From assembly GCA_902619165.1 (NCBI GenBank), contig CACNDI010000021.1, forward strand, positions 1 to 35,258: a stretch of DNA of 35,258 bases. The letters are read 5' to 3'. Shown here in pieces: positions 34,098 through 35,258 of this stretch. The position numbers were made by a program, and so were the translations under genes. Under the pieces are notes generated by a model. The model worked only from the letters and a program-made list of their open reading frames with translations, made no database searches and was not told where the DNA came from. Each line of letters opens with the position of its first letter. Within the stretch, counting starts at the first letter, position 1. The stretch is from an uncultured Alphaproteobacteria bacterium (GTDB taxonomy: Bacteria; Pseudomonadota; Alphaproteobacteria; Rhodobacterales; Rhodobacteraceae).

Positions 34098-35258
34098 TGG
34101 AAGACCTAGTTTCAATAAACAATCTGAATATAGAGGCAAGAACAAGAGCCGGCACTCTGAAAGTGGTAAATGATCTCTCTTTTACAATAAAAAAAAGTGA
34201 GACTTTGTGTGTTGTTGGAGAGTCAGGTTGTGGAAAATCTGTAACAGCATTGTCGTTGATGAGCTTGTTACCTGAGGGAATATTAAAGGTTTCATCAGGA
34301 GATATTTTATTCGACAATACTAATCTAGCGCAATTATCGGAGGCAGAGCTTGAGGGTATAAGAGGTAACGAAATTTCAATGATATTTCAAGAACCAATGA
34401 CTTCTCTAAATCCTCTTTTTACAGTTGGAGAACAGGTGTCTGAAGTTATCAGGCGGCATAAAAATCTAAATAAAGCAAAAGCATGGGTGAATGCGGTAGA
34501 ATTACTAGATGCTGTGAAAATTCCTAATCCAGATAAAAGAGCTTTTGATTATCCTTTCCAGCTTTCTGGTGGACAACGACAAAGAGTTATGATTGCGATT
34601 GCGCTAGCGTGTCAGCCAAAAATCTTGATCGCCGATGAGCCAACAACGGCATTAGATGTGACCATTCAAGCAGAAATACTCGCTTTAATTAATATGCTCA
34701 AACAAGAAACAGGTACGGCGGTGATGTTTATTACGCATGATATGGCGGTGGTAGCGCAAATGGCCGATCGCGTTGTGGTTATGCATCCGGGTAAAAAAGT
34801 CGAAGAGGGAACAGTGCATGAGATTTTCAATAATCCTCAGCATGAGTATACGAAGTCCCTTTTAGCAGCCGTCCCAAAACTTGGAGAGATGGCAAGCAAG
34901 AAATACCCCGAACCCATGCGGTTAGTTGGAGAGAAAAAGACAAATGCTTTAAAGCCCATCGTTGGAACGAATGAGCCACTACTTAAAGTGAATAATTTAG
35001 TAACCCGCTACCCGGTTAAAGGGGGTGTATTGAGGAGAACGGTGGCACGCGTGCATGCTGTTGAGGATGTATCTTTTACTATCATGAAAGGAAAGACACT
35101 TTCTCTTGTAGGGGAATCGGGGTGTGGTAAGTCAACGGTGGGACGTTCACTCATTCGATTGGTAGAACCTACATCAGGGGATGTGAATTTAGATGGTCAG
35201 AATATACTATCACTAAATCCAAAGGATATGCGGGAAGCCCGTAGTAATATCCAGATGG
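34097..35258 (+). CDS. ABC importer ATPase with two nucleotide-binding domains (3' end outside)
   Basis: This is the energising subunit of the oligopeptide-type importer, of the fused double-ATPase kind (GsiA/YejF-like). Domain 1 has Walker A GESGCGKS at residues 41-48, Q-loop [10 protein letters not shown], signature LSGGQRQR from 156, Walker B ILIADEP with D180/E181, and the His loop FITHD. A linker follows with the oligopeptide-ABC C-terminal-like region. Domain 2 repeats Walker A GESGCGKS at 339-346. The frame is open at the window end, so the C-terminal part is missing. From about 34560 the GC content rises compared with the rest of the operon. Confidence 0.95.
   Translation, partial: MEDLVSINNLNIEARTRAGTLKVVNDLSFTIKKSETLCVVGESGCGKSVTALSLMSLLPEGILKVSSGDILFDNTNLAQLSEAELEGIRGNEISMIFQEPMTSLNPLFTVGEQVSEVIRRHKNLNKAKAWVNAVELLDAVKIPNPDKRAFDYPFQLSGGQRQRVMIAIALACQPKILIADEPTTALDVTIQAEILALINMLKQETGTAVMFITHDMAVVAQMADRVVVMHPGKKVEEGTVHEIFNNPQHEYTKSLLAAVPKLGEMASKKYPEPMRLVGEKKTNALKPIVGTNEPLLKVNNLVTRYPVKGGVLRRTVARVHAVEDVSFTIMKGKTLSLVGESGCGKSTVGRSLIRLVEPTSGDVNLDGQNILSLNPKDMREARSNIQM

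Overview
This window looks like chromosomal DNA from a low-GC (about 38% by rough count) alphaproteobacterium, most likely marine. Two things point there. The block tolA-tolB-pal-cpoB-tilS-ftsH is in the usual alphaproteobacterial order, and a gene with the DmdA signature (dimethylsulfoniopropionate demethylase) follows it. I cannot name the lineage from sequence alone; a marine Rhodospirillales- or SAR116-like background is a guess. There are no rRNA or tRNA genes, phage genes, transposases or CRISPR arrays, and no gene-free stretch longer than 300 bases.

Layout. (1) 3-6658, plus strand: envelope and housekeeping block, with the end of tolA, then tolB, pal, cpoB, tilS and ftsH. (2) 6655-9115, minus: dmdA followed 7 bases later by rimO. 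(3) 9209-11248, plus: aroQ followed by a cobalt-type nitrile hydratase (alpha, beta, accessory protein). (4) 11256-15163, minus: a tight acyl-CoA operon of acyl-CoA dehydrogenase, alpha-methylacyl-CoA racemase-like protein, nitroreductase and MeaB GTPase. (5) 15284-18412, plus: membrane-anchored alpha/beta hydrolase, zinc-free MDR reductase and methyltransferase; a minus-strand MFS transporter faces them. (6) 19639-22862: a flavin oxidoreductase-SelD fusion converging on mnmH, which together would make selenophosphate and 2-selenouridine in tRNA. (7) 22943-23753, plus: a cyclase-family hydrolase behind a possible 17-codon upstream peptide carrying the best ribosome binding site I saw. (8) 23822-30408, minus: five tightly packed genes (amidohydrolase, CobW-type GTPase, acyl-CoA carboxyltransferase, MOSC protein, AidB-like acyl-CoA dehydrogenase). 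(9) 30596-35258, plus, divergent from block 8: an oligopeptide-type ABC importer (binding protein, two permeases, double-domain ATPase cut by the window end), with a perfect 13-bp hairpin between the first two genes.

The accessory part suggests a heterotroph that takes up and degrades organic sulfur, nitrogen and acyl compounds. DMSP demethylation, nitrile hydration, branched-chain or other acyl-CoA oxidation and an ABC import system all sit within 26 kb. The block most worth attention as a possibly undescribed pathway is the five-gene operon opposite the ABC importer. Its components are recognisable but I know of no described pathway that contains this combination.
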